A stretch of DNA of 64,000 nucleotides from Rhodococcus sp. OK519 (GCF_003051005.1 NZ_QAOW01000002.1:62001-126000), one strand, 5' to 3'; shown: positions 8,313 through 17,507, counted from the first letter of the stretch. Notes: generated from the letters alone by a model not told the origin. Program-made: numbers and translations.

Positions 8313-9430
8313 TCTCGTTCTCCGCTGTCTCCAAACGTTTCCCGGATGGCACGGTGGCCGTCGACGGACTCGACCTGAAGATCGACGCGGGTTCGTTCAC
8401 AGTCTTCGTCGGCCCGTCCGGCTGCGGCAAGACGACGTCGATGCGGATGGTCAACCGGATGGTGGTGCCCACGGCGGGCACCGTCACCGTCGACGGCCGC
8501 GACGTCGCCGCGACGGACGCCGTCGAACTGCGCCGCGGCATCGGGTACGTCATCCAGGGCGGCGGCCTGCTGCCGCACCGCACCGTCCTGGACAACATCG
8601 CGACGGTCCCGGTCCTGCGGGGACAGACCCGCCGGGCGGCGCGGCGCGCCGCACTCGACGTCCTCGATCGGGTGGGCCTCGACCCGATTCTGGCGGGACG
8701 GTATCCGGCGCAACTGTCCGGCGGTCAGCAGCAGCGGGTGGGCGTGGCGCGGGCGCTCGCCGCGGATCCGCCGATCCTGCTGATGGACGAGCCCTTCAGC
8801 GCGGTCGATCCGGTGGTACGCGCCGAACTCCAGGCCGAGATGCAGCGACTGCAGGCCGAACTGCGCAAGACCATCGTGTTCGTCACCCACGACATCGACG
8901 AGGCCGTCCGACTCGGTGACCGGGTCGCGGTCTTCGGCCCGCACGGCCGCCTGCAGCAACACGACACTCCGCGCATCGTGCTCGCGGCTCCCGCAACCGA
9001 TTTCGTAGCAGATTTCGTCGGCCGCGACCGCGGCTACCGCGGGTTGTCCTTCCGTGGCGCCGACGCCGTGCCCCTTCACGCCCTCCGCAGGTTGCGCGAG
9101 TCGGAGATCGCCGCCGCAGCACTTGCTCCCGGGGATTGGGCACTCGTCGTCAGCGACGCCGAGCACCCGCGAGGCTGGATCGATGCGGCGGGCCTGGACG
9201 CCGTGCGGGCGGGTCGCTCCGTCGCGGAGGCATCGGCGGCGGGCGGGTCGCTGTTCACGGTCGGCACGGATCTACGCCAAGCGCTCGACGCCGCCATCTC
9301 GTCGCCGTCGGGTGTCGGTGTGGCGGTCGATACGTCCGGCGCCGTGGTCGGCGGGATCGACGCGGCCGACGTCGTCGCACTGCTCGCCGAACAGCGTCGC
9401 GCAGAGGATCGCCTGCGGAACGGCCGGTGA
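8309..9430 (+). CDS. osmoprotectant ABC transporter ATP-binding protein (ProV-like)
   Basis: 373-residue ATPase energising the importer on the cytoplasmic face. Walker A GPSGCGKT (35-42), signature LSGGQ (136-140), Walker B LLMDEP (157-162), and an H-loop VTHDID near 190. The C-terminal third (about 240-365) looks like a degenerate CBS pair, the ionic-strength sensor module of ProV/OpuA ATPases. GTG start at 8309 overlaps the stop of the binding-protein gene. A longer frame upstream is out-of-frame shadow of that gene. Confidence 0.92.
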   Translation: MISFSAVSKRFPDGTVAVDGLDLKIDAGSFTVFVGPSGCGKTTSMRMVNRMVVPTAGTVTVDGRDVAATDAVELRRGIGYVIQGGGLLPHRTVLDNIATVPVLRGQTRRAARRAALDVLDRVGLDPILAGRYPAQLSGGQQQRVGVARALAADPPILLMDEPFSAVDPVVRAELQAEMQRLQAELRKTIVFVTHDIDEAVRLGDRVAVFGPHGRLQQHDTPRIVLAAPATDFVADFVGRDRGYRGLSFRGADAVPLHALRRLRESEIAAAALAPGDWALVVSDAEHPRGWIDAAGLDAVRAGRSVAEASAAGGSLFTVGTDLRQALDAAISSPSGVGVAVDTSGAVVGGIDAADVVALLAEQRRAEDRLRNGR

Positions 9431-9434
9431 CGGT

Positions 9435-10124
9435 GTGCGCTACCTGACCGAGAATTTCTCGTACGTGCTGGATCTGACGCGCGAGCACCTGTATCTGGCA
9501 CTGCTCCCGCTGCTGCTGGGGCTCGTGATCGCGATCCCCCTCGGCACGGCCGTCCGGGGCGTCCCGTGGCTGCGCCGCACCACGCTGGTGGTCGCGAGCA
9601 TCGCGTTCACGATTCCCTCACTCGCGCTGTTCGTCACGGTCCCCACGGTCTTCGGGCTGGCGATCCTCGATCCGACCAACGTCGTGATCGCGTTGACGAT
9701 CTACTCGACAGCCCTCCTGGTCCGCGCGGTGCCGGAGGCGCTCGACGCGGTGCCGGCCGACGTCGTGGACTCTGCGACCGCGATGGGGTTCACGCCGCTT
9801 CGACGCGCGCTCACCGTCGAACTACCGCTGGCTCTTCCGGTGCTCGTCGCGAACGTCCGCGTCGTCGCGGTCACCAACATCTCGCTCGTGTCGGTCGGTG
9901 CACTGATCGGTGTGGGCGGCCTCGGTGAACTGTTCACGAAGGGCTACCAGCGGGACTACCCGGAGCAGATCCTCGCCGGCATCATCGCGATCGTCGTGCT
10001 CGCGCTGATCTTCGACGCAGCGCTGTATCTCGTCGGCCGGTTCCTGACGCCGTGGCAGCGCGGCGGCACCCGACGGGTCCGCTCACGGGGCACGACCGTC
10101 ACGCTGTCGGAGGGTCCGGCCTGA
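9435..10124 (+). CDS. osmoprotectant ABC transporter permease 1 (ProW-like)
   Basis: 229-residue membrane protein with five or six hydrophobic helices and the permease EAA-type loop (VDSATAMGFTPLRR) that docks on the ATPase. GTG 9435 is chosen: it is the first start after the ATPase stop (9430) and gives a normal N-terminus before the first helix; a longer frame would overlap the ATPase gene by hundreds of bases. The stop overlaps the ATG of the second permease (TGATG). Confidence 0.9.
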   Translation: MRYLTENFSYVLDLTREHLYLALLPLLLGLVIAIPLGTAVRGVPWLRRTTLVVASIAFTIPSLALFVTVPTVFGLAILDPTNVVIALTIYSTALLVRAVPEALDAVPADVVDSATAMGFTPLRRALTVELPLALPVLVANVRVVAVTNISLVSVGALIGVGGLGELFTKGYQRDYPEQILAGIIAIVVLALIFDAALYLVGRFLTPWQRGGTRRVRSRGTTVTLSEGPA

Positions 10125-10831
10125 TGTTCACAAGCGCCTGGGACTTCCTCGTGGATCCGTCGAACTGGCAAGGCCCGACGGGCATCGGCACGCGGATCCT
10201 CCAGCACCTCTGGTACAGCGTGCTCGCCGTCGCGGGCGCGGCGGTGGTCGCGGTGCCGATAGGGCTGGCGATCGGGCACTCTCGCCGCGGCGAGATCGTC
10301 GTCGTCGGTATCGTCAACGCGCTGCGCTCGCTGCCGACCCTCGGTGTGCTCACGCTGCTGGTCCTGTTGCTCGGGCTGGGGCTGATCCCGCCGATCCTCG
10401 CGCTGGTGCTGCTCGGCATTCCACCACTGCTCGCCGGCACGTACGCGGGCGTCGCGAATGTCGATCGGCAGGTGGTCGACGCCGCGGAGGCGATGGGCAT
10501 GACACCGCTGCAGGTGCTGCTGCGGGTCGAGATTCCCAACGCCCTGCCGCTGATTCTCGGCGGACTACGCAGCGCAACGCTCCAGGTGATCGCGACCGCC
10601 ACGGTGGCCGCGTACGTCAACCTCGGTGGTCTGGGCCGCTACATCTTCGACGGACTCGCGCTCCGCAGCTACGACCGCGTCCTCGTGGGCGCCATCCTCG
10701 TCGCGGCACTGGCGCTCATCATCGACGGCGTTCTCGCGGCCGCGGTGTGGGCGTCCGTGCCCGGCACCGGACGCCTGCGCCGTCCGGTCGCGGTCACACC
10801 GCCGCGAGGAACTTCAGAATTCGGGCGTTGA
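10124..10831 (+). CDS. osmoprotectant ABC transporter permease 2 (ProZ-like)
   Basis: 235-residue polytopic membrane protein, paralogue of the preceding permease; the EAA loop reads VDAAEAMGMTPLQ. Two different permease chains with one ATPase match ProXVWZ/OpuC-type importers. The ATG at 10124 overlaps the previous stop by one base. Last gene of the operon; its final 38 bases overlap the convergent hydrolase gene. Confidence 0.9.
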   Translation: MFTSAWDFLVDPSNWQGPTGIGTRILQHLWYSVLAVAGAAVVAVPIGLAIGHSRRGEIVVVGIVNALRSLPTLGVLTLLVLLLGLGLIPPILALVLLGIPPLLAGTYAGVANVDRQVVDAAEAMGMTPLQVLLRVEIPNALPLILGGLRSATLQVIATATVAAYVNLGGLGRYIFDGLALRSYDRVLVGAILVAALALIIDGVLAAAVWASVPGTGRLRRPVAVTPPRGTSEFGR

Positions 10832-11669
10832 CGTCGTCGGGCTGCTCCAACTGCAGGAAGTGACCGGCATCGGCGACCACGTGCGCGTCGCTCCCCGGCG
10901 GTAGTGCGGGCGCCACGAGCGCCGCGAAACGCGCATCGAGGCACCCGTCGCGATCACCGTGCAGGTAGAGCGTCGGAGTCACCGGGAGGCGCATCTCCGC
11001 GCCTACCCACCGCCGGTAGCGCGCGGGGGGACGTGGGAACGGTCGAGCCATGTTGCGGTAGTAGCCGATCGCTGCGCGCCGGTGCTCCGGATCGGCCATC
11101 GCGGCCGCCACGGCCGGCAGATCCTCCGTCGCGTCGTAGCCGGGCGACCAGTCCGCCCACAGTATGGGGACCACCCGTTCGGCCCATCGTTCGGGCAGCA
11201 CCGGAAGCTGGTTGAATAGGATGTACCAGCTGTTGCGGACCTGCCGGGGCAGTACGCGCAGCGCGGCCGGTGTGCGCAGGGCCGGGAACGGCGGCACCGA
11301 CAGCGCGGCGACGGCAACGAACGGGTTGTCCGGATGGGCCGCAAGCGCATTCGCTGTGATCGCACCCCAGTCGTGCCCGATCAGGACCGCGTCGGCTCCC
11401 CCGTCCATGCGGGCATGGATCTCGACGGCGTCGTCCATCAGTGCGGCGACGTGGCCGCTGCGATCGTCCGGCACCGCGGACGGCGCGTAGCCGCGGGTGA
11501 ACGGGGCGACCACCCGCCAGCCTTCGGCCGCCAGGGCCGGCCCCAAGTGTCGCCAGGTGTGGGCCGTGTCCGGGAAACCGTGCAGCAGGACCGCGAGCCG
11601 GCCGGTCTCGGGACCCCAGCTCAGCGCCCGCAGTCGGACCGCGTCGAGGTCCAGGGTGATCTCACGCAT
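10794..11669 (-). CDS. alpha/beta hydrolase, epoxide-hydrolase-like
   Basis: 291-residue alpha/beta hydrolase of the epoxide hydrolase/haloalkane dehalogenase branch: HGFPDTAHTWRH gives the oxyanion-hole HGxP, IGHDWG carries the Asp nucleophile (typical of epoxide hydrolases rather than esterases), and DAGHFLQLEQP holds the catalytic His. Start at ATG 11669, preceded by AGGA at good spacing; a frame extending to 11720 adds 17 residues with no family support. Monocistronic. Substrate unknown. Confidence 0.85.
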   Translation of the reverse strand: MREITLDLDAVRLRALSWGPETGRLAVLLHGFPDTAHTWRHLGPALAAEGWRVVAPFTRGYAPSAVPDDRSGHVAALMDDAVEIHARMDGGADAVLIGHDWGAITANALAAHPDNPFVAVAALSVPPFPALRTPAALRVLPRQVRNSWYILFNQLPVLPERWAERVVPILWADWSPGYDATEDLPAVAAAMADPEHRRAAIGYYRNMARPFPRPPARYRRWVGAEMRLPVTPTLYLHGDRDGCLDARFAALVAPALPPGSDAHVVADAGHFLQLEQPDDVNARILKFLAAV

Positions 11670-11737
11670 GCCGACAATCCTGACCGAGAGCGGTCGAACG
11701 CGCGCCGGATCCGCCGACATCGGCGCACGGGGAAGAC

Positions 11738-11773
11738 AGCGGGGCCCCGTCGCTGCTGCGACGGGGCCCCGCT
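11738..11773 (-). terminator. terminator after malic enzyme gene
   Basis: Perfect 15-base stem (11738-11752 with 11759-11773) and a 6-base loop CTGCTG, starting 20 bases past the malic enzyme stop and before the hydrolase start. It separates the two minus-strand genes. Confidence 0.85.
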
Positions 11774-11792
11774 ACTGCTGTGTGTCGAGCCG

Positions 11793-12983
11793 TCAGGCGA
11801 CGCCTTCGTCCTTGGCTGCCTGCGCGACGGCGGCGGCCACGGCCGGCGCGACCCGCGGATCGAGCGGGCTCGGGACGATCATGTCGACCGACAGCTCGTC
11901 ACCGACCACCGACAGGATCGCCTCGGCAGCAGCCAACTTCATGCCCTCGGTGATCCGGCGTGCACCGGCATCCAGCGCGCCCTTGAAGACACCCGGGAAC
12001 GCGAGCACATTGTTGATCTGGTTCGGGAAATCGCTACGACCGGTCGCGACGATCGCCGCGTACTTGCGGGCGATGTCCGGGTGGATCTCCGGGTCCGGGT
12101 TCGACATCGCGAAGATGATCGACTCGGGCGCCATCGTCGCGATGATCTCCTCGGGCACCGTGCCCGCGGAGACCCCGAGGAACACGTCGGCACCGTCGAG
12201 CGCCTCGACCAGGCCGCCACTGCGGCCGGCCGGGTTGGTGCGGGACGCGAGATCGACCTTGATCTCGTTGAGGTCCTCACGATCCGAGGAGACGATGCCC
12301 TTCGAGTCGAGGACCGTCACGTCGGCGATGCCCGCGGCGAGGAGGATGTTCGCGCACGCGACACCGGCAGCACCGGCGCCCGAGATCACTACGCGCAGGG
12401 CGGTGATCTCGCGGTTCTGGACCTTCGCGGCACCACGCAGCGCGGCGAGCGCGACGATCGCGGTGCCGTGCTGATCGTCGTGCATCACCGGGCAGTCGAG
12501 TGCCTCGATGACGCGACGCTCGATCTCGAAGCAGCGCGGTGCGGAGATGTCCTCGAGGTTCACTGCGCCGAAACTCGGGCGCAGACGCACGAGGGTCTCG
12601 ACGATCTCGTCGGGGTCCTTGGTGTCGAGAACCAGCGGAATCGAGTTGAGACCGGCGAAGTTCTTGAACAGCGCCGACTTGCCCTCCATGACCGGCAGCG
12701 ACGCGCGGGGGCCGATGTCACCGAGGCCGAGCACGGCGGAACCGTCGCTCACGACCACGACGAGCCGGTTGGTCCACGTGTAGCGATCGGCCAGCGTCTC
12801 GTCCGCGTGAATTGCACGGCTGACCTGCGCAACACCGGGCGTGTACGCGATGGACAACGCGCGCTGGGAGTCGAGGGGTGCGGTCGTCTCGACCGAAAGC
12901 TTGCCACCGATGTGGCCAGCGAAAATTTCCTCGTCGGTTATTTCGACCTTTGGCGTAACGGAAGCTTCAGACACAGGGGACAC
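11793..12983 (-). CDS. NAD(P)-dependent malic enzyme
   Basis: 396-residue short bacterial malic enzyme converting malate to pyruvate and CO2. Visible: YTPGVAQVSRAI (malic N-terminal signature, catalytic Tyr), MEGKSALFKNFAG (catalytic Lys), EDISAPRCFEIE and HDDQHGTAI (metal ligands), and Rossmann GAGAAGVACANI near residue 200. No C-terminal phosphotransacetylase domain, so not the long form. GTG start at 12983 with AGGAG seven bases upstream. A GGTTACT-gaga-AGTAACC dyad 39 bases upstream (13022-13039) suggests transcriptional control. Own terminator at 11738. Cofactor preference (NAD or NADP) is not assigned. Confidence 0.92.
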   Translation of the reverse strand: MSPVSEASVTPKVEITDEEIFAGHIGGKLSVETTAPLDSQRALSIAYTPGVAQVSRAIHADETLADRYTWTNRLVVVVSDGSAVLGLGDIGPRASLPVMEGKSALFKNFAGLNSIPLVLDTKDPDEIVETLVRLRPSFGAVNLEDISAPRCFEIERRVIEALDCPVMHDDQHGTAIVALAALRGAAKVQNREITALRVVISGAGAAGVACANILLAAGIADVTVLDSKGIVSSDREDLNEIKVDLASRTNPAGRSGGLVEALDGADVFLGVSAGTVPEEIIATMAPESIIFAMSNPDPEIHPDIARKYAAIVATGRSDFPNQINNVLAFPGVFKGALDAGARRITEGMKLAAAEAILSVVGDELSVDMIVPSPLDPRVAPAVAAAVAQAAKDEGVA

Positions 12984-13351
12984 GATGACACTCCTCTTGA
13001 GACCAGACTCACTCGGGTCCTGGTTACTGAGAAGTAACCGAATCGTGAAGGTGAAAACGACGCGGCACTTGACGAACGCAGGATTGATCGGTTGCAGCTA
13101 CCGGGACGCGCGATCGTTGCACTGCTGCCGGAGCGTGATGGCGCCGGGCGGGGTGGGCCCTGGCTCGAGTTCTGCCATCTGAAAAACTCCGACGAAGGGC
13201 GGTAGCACCCGCGCGGAGTGCAATGATTTTGCACCATGGGGAGGCAGGAATCAAATCCGTCAGAACGGTCCGGAACTCACAGAAACAACCCTCTACCTGT
13301 GAGGATGCCCGGAAACGTCGAACTGTGACGCGCCCCGTGGTCGCGGCGGGG
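12984..13351. other. 368-base non-coding region upstream of malic enzyme
   Basis: No convincing gene on either strand. It holds the malic enzyme ribosome site, the dyad at 13022-13039, and a second inverted repeat GTGCAA-N5-TTGCAC at 13218-13234 of unknown role. Short frames across it lack ribosome sites and family features. Confidence 0.6.
13022..13039. promoter_or_regulatory. operator-like dyad before malic enzyme
   Basis: Perfect inverted repeat GGTTACT-gaga-AGTAACC, 39 bases before the GTG start. The core TTACT-N4-AGTAA is repeated before fadD6 (35361-35374), which suggests a shared regulator not encoded next to either gene. Confidence 0.5.
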
Positions 13352-13672
13352 TCAGGACCACCACTGGGTCCACAGCAACAGACCGGTAACCGCGAGTATC
13401 AGGATCGCAGCCATAGCCGCGACTCCCCCGCGGCGACGATCGGCAAATACCTGCAGCCCGACGACGACGCCACTCGCGGCGATGTGCGTGGCTATCGATT
13501 CCGCGCCCGGTCCCGGGAAGTCCCGATTCGATGCGAGGTACGCCGTGACGAGCACGACGGCCGTCAGCACGACGACGCCACCCGCGACGACGCCGGACAA
13601 CCCGCGCAGCAACCGGGCCGCCCACGGATCGCGGTGCCGGCGACGGACGGAGCCGAACTGGTCGTGGGTCAC
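13352..13672 (-). CDS. small two-helix membrane protein of unknown function
   Basis: 106 residues: a basic, Arg-rich N-terminus (1-22), a hydrophobic helix at about 24-45, a short polar loop, and a second helix at about 84-103 ending in WTQWWS. Its GTG start overlaps the last 4 bases of the PHP-domain gene, so the two are translationally coupled. I do not recognise a named family; the positive-inside pattern and coupling support a real gene. Confidence 0.75.
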   Translation of the reverse strand: MTHDQFGSVRRRHRDPWAARLLRGLSGVVAGGVVVLTAVVLVTAYLASNRDFPGPGAESIATHIAASGVVVGLQVFADRRRGGVAAMAAILILAVTGLLLWTQWWS

Positions 13673-14556
13673 CGACCCGCTCCACGGGTGGCGCGGGCGT
13701 CACTGCCCGTGAGGACCCGGACACCGGTCGCGCGGGCGACAATCGCTTCGTAAGCCGCCTCCGCGGTCGTGTGCTGCCCGAGTTCGATCGTCTTGTTCGT
13801 TCCGTGGTAGTCCGAGGACCCGGTGACAATCAGGTCCAGTTCGGCTGCCAGCGAACGCAGCAGGGCCTTGTCCTGGTCGACATGGTCGGGATGATCGACC
13901 TCGAGCCCGCCCAGTCCGTGCGCGGCGAGTTCACGAATGTGATCGAGCGCGAGGAGTCGACCGCGGGATCGCGCCCGCGCGTGCGCGATCACGCTGACAC
14001 CGCCCGCGTCGGCCACCATCTCGACCGCGCGCTCGAGCGGGGTGTCGGCCTTCGCCACGTAGTAGGGACTGCGTGTGGAGAGCAAGTCGGTGAATGCCTC
14101 ACCTACGGTGGCGACGACTCCCGCGCGGACCAGTGCCCGCGCCAGGTGCGGGCGCCCCACCGCCGGCCCGGCTTCGGCCAGGATCGCGTCCGGGTCGATC
14201 GGCAGTCCCGCGTCGGCCATCCGGACGGCCATGGCCCGTAGCCGGGTGATTCGTTCACCACGAAGACGCTCACGCTCGACGGCGAATTCCCGCGACTCGG
14301 GGTCGAAGAGGTACGCGAGCAGGTGCACGGCGACCGGACGCCCGTCCTCACCGCGACCCTCACACGACATCTCCATTCCGCGGACCAGGTTCAACCCCGA
14401 CGGAAGCGCCGCCGCGGCTTCCTTCCACCCCGCAGTGGTGTCGTGGTCGGTGATGGCGATGACATCGACACCGGCCGCCGCGGCCGTTCGCACCAGTTCT
14501 GCCGGTGAGTCGGTGCCGTCCGAAGCGGTCGAGTGTGTGTGGAGATCGATGCGCAC
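13669..14556 (-). CDS. PHP-domain phosphoesterase (TrpH/YciV-like)
   Basis: 295-residue metal-dependent hydrolase of the PHP family, likely a 3',5'-nucleoside bisphosphate phosphatase or 5'-3' exoribonuclease-like enzyme. Metal ligands are visible as DLHTHS (4-9), TDHDTT (about 36-41), the mid Glu in RGMEMSCEG, IAHARA, and SSDYHG near the C-terminus, in the order expected for a trinuclear site. GTG start at 14556. The small membrane protein gene is coupled downstream. Exact substrate is inferred from family only. Confidence 0.88.
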   Translation of the reverse strand: MRIDLHTHSTASDGTDSPAELVRTAAAAGVDVIAITDHDTTAGWKEAAAALPSGLNLVRGMEMSCEGRGEDGRPVAVHLLAYLFDPESREFAVERERLRGERITRLRAMAVRMADAGLPIDPDAILAEAGPAVGRPHLARALVRAGVVATVGEAFTDLLSTRSPYYVAKADTPLERAVEMVADAGGVSVIAHARARSRGRLLALDHIRELAAHGLGGLEVDHPDHVDQDKALLRSLAAELDLIVTGSSDYHGTNKTIELGQHTTAEAAYEAIVARATGVRVLTGSDARATRGAGR

Positions 14557-14660
14557 CGAACCAGTGTGTCAGGTCCACCCGGCGCCCGCCGAACGCCTTC
14601 CTCGACGCTGCCCATTCCGATTGCATTGCAATGGAATTGGACATAACGCCGACAGCACCG

Positions 14661-15248
14661 TCACAGTGCGGCGGCCCCACGACCAGGGTCTCGGACGTCG
14701 ATTCCGGCCTCCGTCCACGCCTCGCGCAGCGCTGCCGCTCCCTTGAGTCGGACCCACGCCGCTTCCGTCCCGGTGAGGGGCACCACCTCGAGGAACTGCA
14801 CCGGATCGAACGGTTCGGGCAGCACGAGATCCGGGATGTCACTCTCGCCGAGTAGGACGGCCGTGAACGGCACTCCCTTCCACAGCGGTTCCCCGAGGTC
14901 GATCAGGCCGTCCGGTCGCAGCACGACGCCCTCGACGGACGGCGCGGCCGCGAGCACGGCCAGCGTTCGGTGCACGCCCGACGCGACACCGGCGCCCCCG
15001 ACCAGACTCAGGACGAGTTCGGCGCGCGGACCGCGCGTCGGATCGGCGATCATGTCGCTCGGGTCACCCATCGGGTGTCGTGAGCACCCCAGGCTCACGT
15101 ACCGGATCGGCCTGTCGCCGTCACCCGGGTAGCGCAGGACGTCTACGGGTTCGACGCCCAGGAACGTCACCGACGCGGCAGTGGGTTCGGGCCCGCCGAT
15201 GCACTGGTCGAGATGGGCACGCACGGCGGAGACAACGCTGTCGGTCAC
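14661..15248 (-). CDS. suppressor-of-fused (SUFU) domain protein
   Basis: 195-residue protein that reads as a bacterial SUFU-domain protein: YVSLGCSRHPM is followed by a conserved segment with RAELVLSL and a C-terminal FLEVVPLTGTEAAW motif. Bacterial SUFU-like proteins have no established biochemical role; some are immunity proteins or toxin partners, but no toxin gene is adjacent. GTG 15248 is taken as start because TTAGAT lies 6 bases upstream, a leaderless-type layout; GTG 15272 would add 8 residues. It stands alone between the PHP gene and the divergent MFS gene. Confidence 0.78.
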   Translation of the reverse strand: MTDSVVSAVRAHLDQCIGGPEPTAASVTFLGVEPVDVLRYPGDGDRPIRYVSLGCSRHPMGDPSDMIADPTRGPRAELVLSLVGGAGVASGVHRTLAVLAAAPSVEGVVLRPDGLIDLGEPLWKGVPFTAVLLGESDIPDLVLPEPFDPVQFLEVVPLTGTEAAWVRLKGAAALREAWTEAGIDVRDPGRGAAAL

Positions 15249-15370
15249 ACACCCATCTAACACCCGTGCCACGCACGCCCGATCGACGCATCGAACCTCC
15301 CTGCGCCCGAGCCCATTCGACCCTCTCCCGGCTACAGGGAAGCGGACTGGACAGCGCGGCCCGGACGCAC

Positions 15371-15385
15371 TAGTTAAATGAACTA
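15371..15385. promoter_or_regulatory. operator-like dyad before the MFS exporter
   Basis: TAGTT-N5-AACTA inverted repeat in an AT-rich island (15370-15400), 80 bases before the MFS gene. The half sites resemble MarR-type operators, but no regulator gene is adjacent. Confidence 0.4.
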
Positions 15386-15465
15386 ACCAATTTGTACGTC
15401 TTTGATTTGCCTACACCATCGATTCGACTTCGCTCGATTTCGCACGGATTCACCCAGGAGCTCTC

Positions 15466-16977
15466 TTGTCTCGCCCCGACGCCCGCGCGCCCCGCGCGGG
15501 CACGCCCGGAAATCTGTTGACCGCAGCACTCTGTTTCGTCATCCTCGTCGTCTCCATTCAGCAGACCGTCGTCCTCCCACTGTCGGGCGTGATCAGCTCG
15601 CAGTTGGGCATCGGCACCACCGCGGTCGGCTGGACACTCACGGCGGGGTTCCTCGCGGCCGCCGTCATGACACCCGTCGCCGGGCGACTGGCCGACCTGC
15701 GCAGCAAGAAGATCGTGCTGCTCGCGGTGTTGGGCATCGTGCTCGCCGGGTCGGTCGTCGCGGCGGTGACCGAATCCCTACCGCTGCTGATCGTCGCCCG
15801 CATCCTCCAGGGCGTGTCGTTCGCGGCCTTCCCCGTGAGCCTGGCGATCGTGCGTGAGGAACTGGCACCGGAGAAACTCGCCTCCGCTATGGGCCTGCTG
15901 TCCGGAACTCTCGGCTTCGGCGGCGCCGTCGGCATGGTCCTGACCGGGTTGGTCGTTCCCGACGGCGCGGACTACCGGCACGCCTTCTGGCTCGCGGCGG
16001 CACTGACCGTGGTCGCGATCGTGCTCGTCATCGTCATCGTGCCGGCGCGCGCCAATCCCGCCACCGGGCGAGTGGACTGGGTCGGCGCAGCACTGCTCGG
16101 CACAGGATTGGTGCTGATCCTGCTCCCGCTGTCGGAGGGTGGCACATGGGGATGGGCGTCCGCCCGGACGCTCGGTTGCGCGCTCGTCGGCGTCGTCGTG
16201 CTCGTGTCGTGGTTCGTCCTCGAGCGGCGAATCCCCCATCCCCTGGTGCCGACCGAGATGCTGACGCACCGCCCCGTCCTGTGCACCCACCTCGCCGGAC
16301 TACTGGTCGGCGCGGGCATGTTCGTGAACATCACGACACTCACGTACTTCGTCCAAACGTCACGAGAGAACACCGGTTACGGCTTCGGCGCCAACCCGAT
16401 GGAGTCCGGGCTGGTCTACATCCTGCCCGGCGCATCGGTCGGCGTGATCGCGTCGATCTGCTCGGGCACCCTCATCACCCGCTTCGGGGCACGCAACGTC
16501 ATGGCCGCCGCCGGTGTGCTCGGCGTCGTCGGGTTCGGCTCACTCATCGTGGCGCACGACCTGTCGTGGCAGGTGATCGCGGGATCGATGGTGGCCTCGG
16601 CCTTCACGAGCCTGGCTTACGCCGCGATGCCGGCACTCCTCAACGCCGAGGTGAGCCGCGACAACACCGGCGTCGCCAACAGCGTCAACTCGATTGCGCG
16701 CACCGTCGGCAGTTCCGTCGCGAGCGCCGTGCTGGCGACGCTCCTTGCCGGCCTCACGATCGGCGACACGCACTTCGCCCGAGTCGACGCGTATTTGATC
16801 GCCTTCGGGTTCGGTGTGGTGTGCGCCGTCGTGTCGACAGTGCTGGTCTACATCGGCGGCGGAGGCCGTCGCATCCCGAGGACACGAGAGGACGGCACAT
16901 CGTCCGATCAGAGCGCGAGCTTCGCCAGCATGTCCCGGGCCGATTCGGCGGTCTTGGGGTCGCACAGCACGTCGTAG
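15466..16977 (+). CDS. MFS drug-exporter-like protein, 14-helix (DHA2) type
   Basis: 503-residue proton-coupled exporter of the inner membrane. About 14 hydrophobic helices are readable; GRLADLRSKK after helix 2 is the family motif A, and GTLGFGGAVGMVLTG in helix 5 matches the antiporter motif C type. TTG start at 15466 is supported by AGGAG at 15456-15460. The operator-like dyad at 15371 suggests inducible expression. It overlaps the convergent stress-protein-like gene by 70 bases. Substrate unknown. Confidence 0.9.
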   Translation: MSRPDARAPRAGTPGNLLTAALCFVILVVSIQQTVVLPLSGVISSQLGIGTTAVGWTLTAGFLAAAVMTPVAGRLADLRSKKIVLLAVLGIVLAGSVVAAVTESLPLLIVARILQGVSFAAFPVSLAIVREELAPEKLASAMGLLSGTLGFGGAVGMVLTGLVVPDGADYRHAFWLAAALTVVAIVLVIVIVPARANPATGRVDWVGAALLGTGLVLILLPLSEGGTWGWASARTLGCALVGVVVLVSWFVLERRIPHPLVPTEMLTHRPVLCTHLAGLLVGAGMFVNITTLTYFVQTSRENTGYGFGANPMESGLVYILPGASVGVIASICSGTLITRFGARNVMAAAGVLGVVGFGSLIVAHDLSWQVIAGSMVASAFTSLAYAAMPALLNAEVSRDNTGVANSVNSIARTVGSSVASAVLATLLAGLTIGDTHFARVDAYLIAFGFGVVCAVVSTVLVYIGGGGRRIPRTREDGTSSDQSASFASMSRADSAVLGSHSTS

Positions 16978-17396
16978 CGGCCGGCAACCAACTGCATCGT
17001 CGACGAGAAGTCCCGGGTGCCGCGGGCGGCGGCATACGGGATGGTGGTCGAGATCAGGCCGAACACGATGCCGCCGAGGATGCCTACCAACAGCGGAGCG
17101 AGGAACCCGCCGGTGAAGATGCCGAGCAGCAGGCCGAAGAACACGCCCAGCCAGGCACCCGAAAGGATGCCGCCACCAATGACTTTCGACCACGTGAGAC
17201 GTCCGAGCACCCGCTCGACCTGCATCAGGTCGACACCGACGATCGTGACGTCCTCGACGGAAAACTGTTGGTCGGACAGGTAGTCCACGGCCCGCTGCGC
17301 CTCGGCGTAGGTGGGGTACGAGCCTATCGGCCACCCGGTCGGCGGTGTCGGCAACCCTCGCCCCTGTCGGTTCGGCTGTGAGAGTGGATTCGTCAT
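16908..17396 (-). CDS. GSP17M-like (general stress protein) membrane protein
   Basis: 162 residues. Residues about 24-70 (GSYPTYAEAQRAVDYL and following VEDVTIVG) match the heat/stress YflT-GSP17M fold; residues 72-125 are a Gly-rich hydrophobic hairpin of two or three membrane segments; the C-terminus returns to the alpha/beta fold (RYDVLCDPKTAESA). ATG 17396 is preceded by AGGAGAG. Common in actinobacteria, function unknown. Tail-to-tail overlap of 70 bases with the MFS gene. Confidence 0.85.
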   Translation of the reverse strand: MTNPLSQPNRQGRGLPTPPTGWPIGSYPTYAEAQRAVDYLSDQQFSVEDVTIVGVDLMQVERVLGRLTWSKVIGGGILSGAWLGVFFGLLLGIFTGGFLAPLLVGILGGIVFGLISTTIPYAAARGTRDFSSTMQLVAGRYDVLCDPKTAESARDMLAKLAL

Positions 17397-17478
17397 CGTC
17401 TTCGTCTCTCCTGGTCGGGGCGTGCGGTATGTCCGGTTCTATCGTTCTCCGGTCCTTGATATCAATTGTGCCCGTACA

Positions 17479-17507
17479 GCCGTCCGAGTGCCTCCTCCTC
17501 GGACGGC
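17479..17507 (-). terminator. terminator-like hairpin after the CitE-like gene
   Basis: Perfect 10-base stem GCCGTCCGAG/CTCGGACGGC (17479-17488 with 17498-17507), 9-base loop. The right arm is the first unit of the 13-base tandem array 17498-17562, so later units offer alternative pairing partners. Confidence 0.6.

Noticed and set aside
11334-13037. 567-residue plus-strand frame
   Set aside because: Antisense shadow of malic enzyme and the hydrolase; composition only.
13040-13351. Small gene in the malic enzyme upstream region
   Set aside because: Frames there lack ribosome sites, hydrophobic pattern or recognised family.
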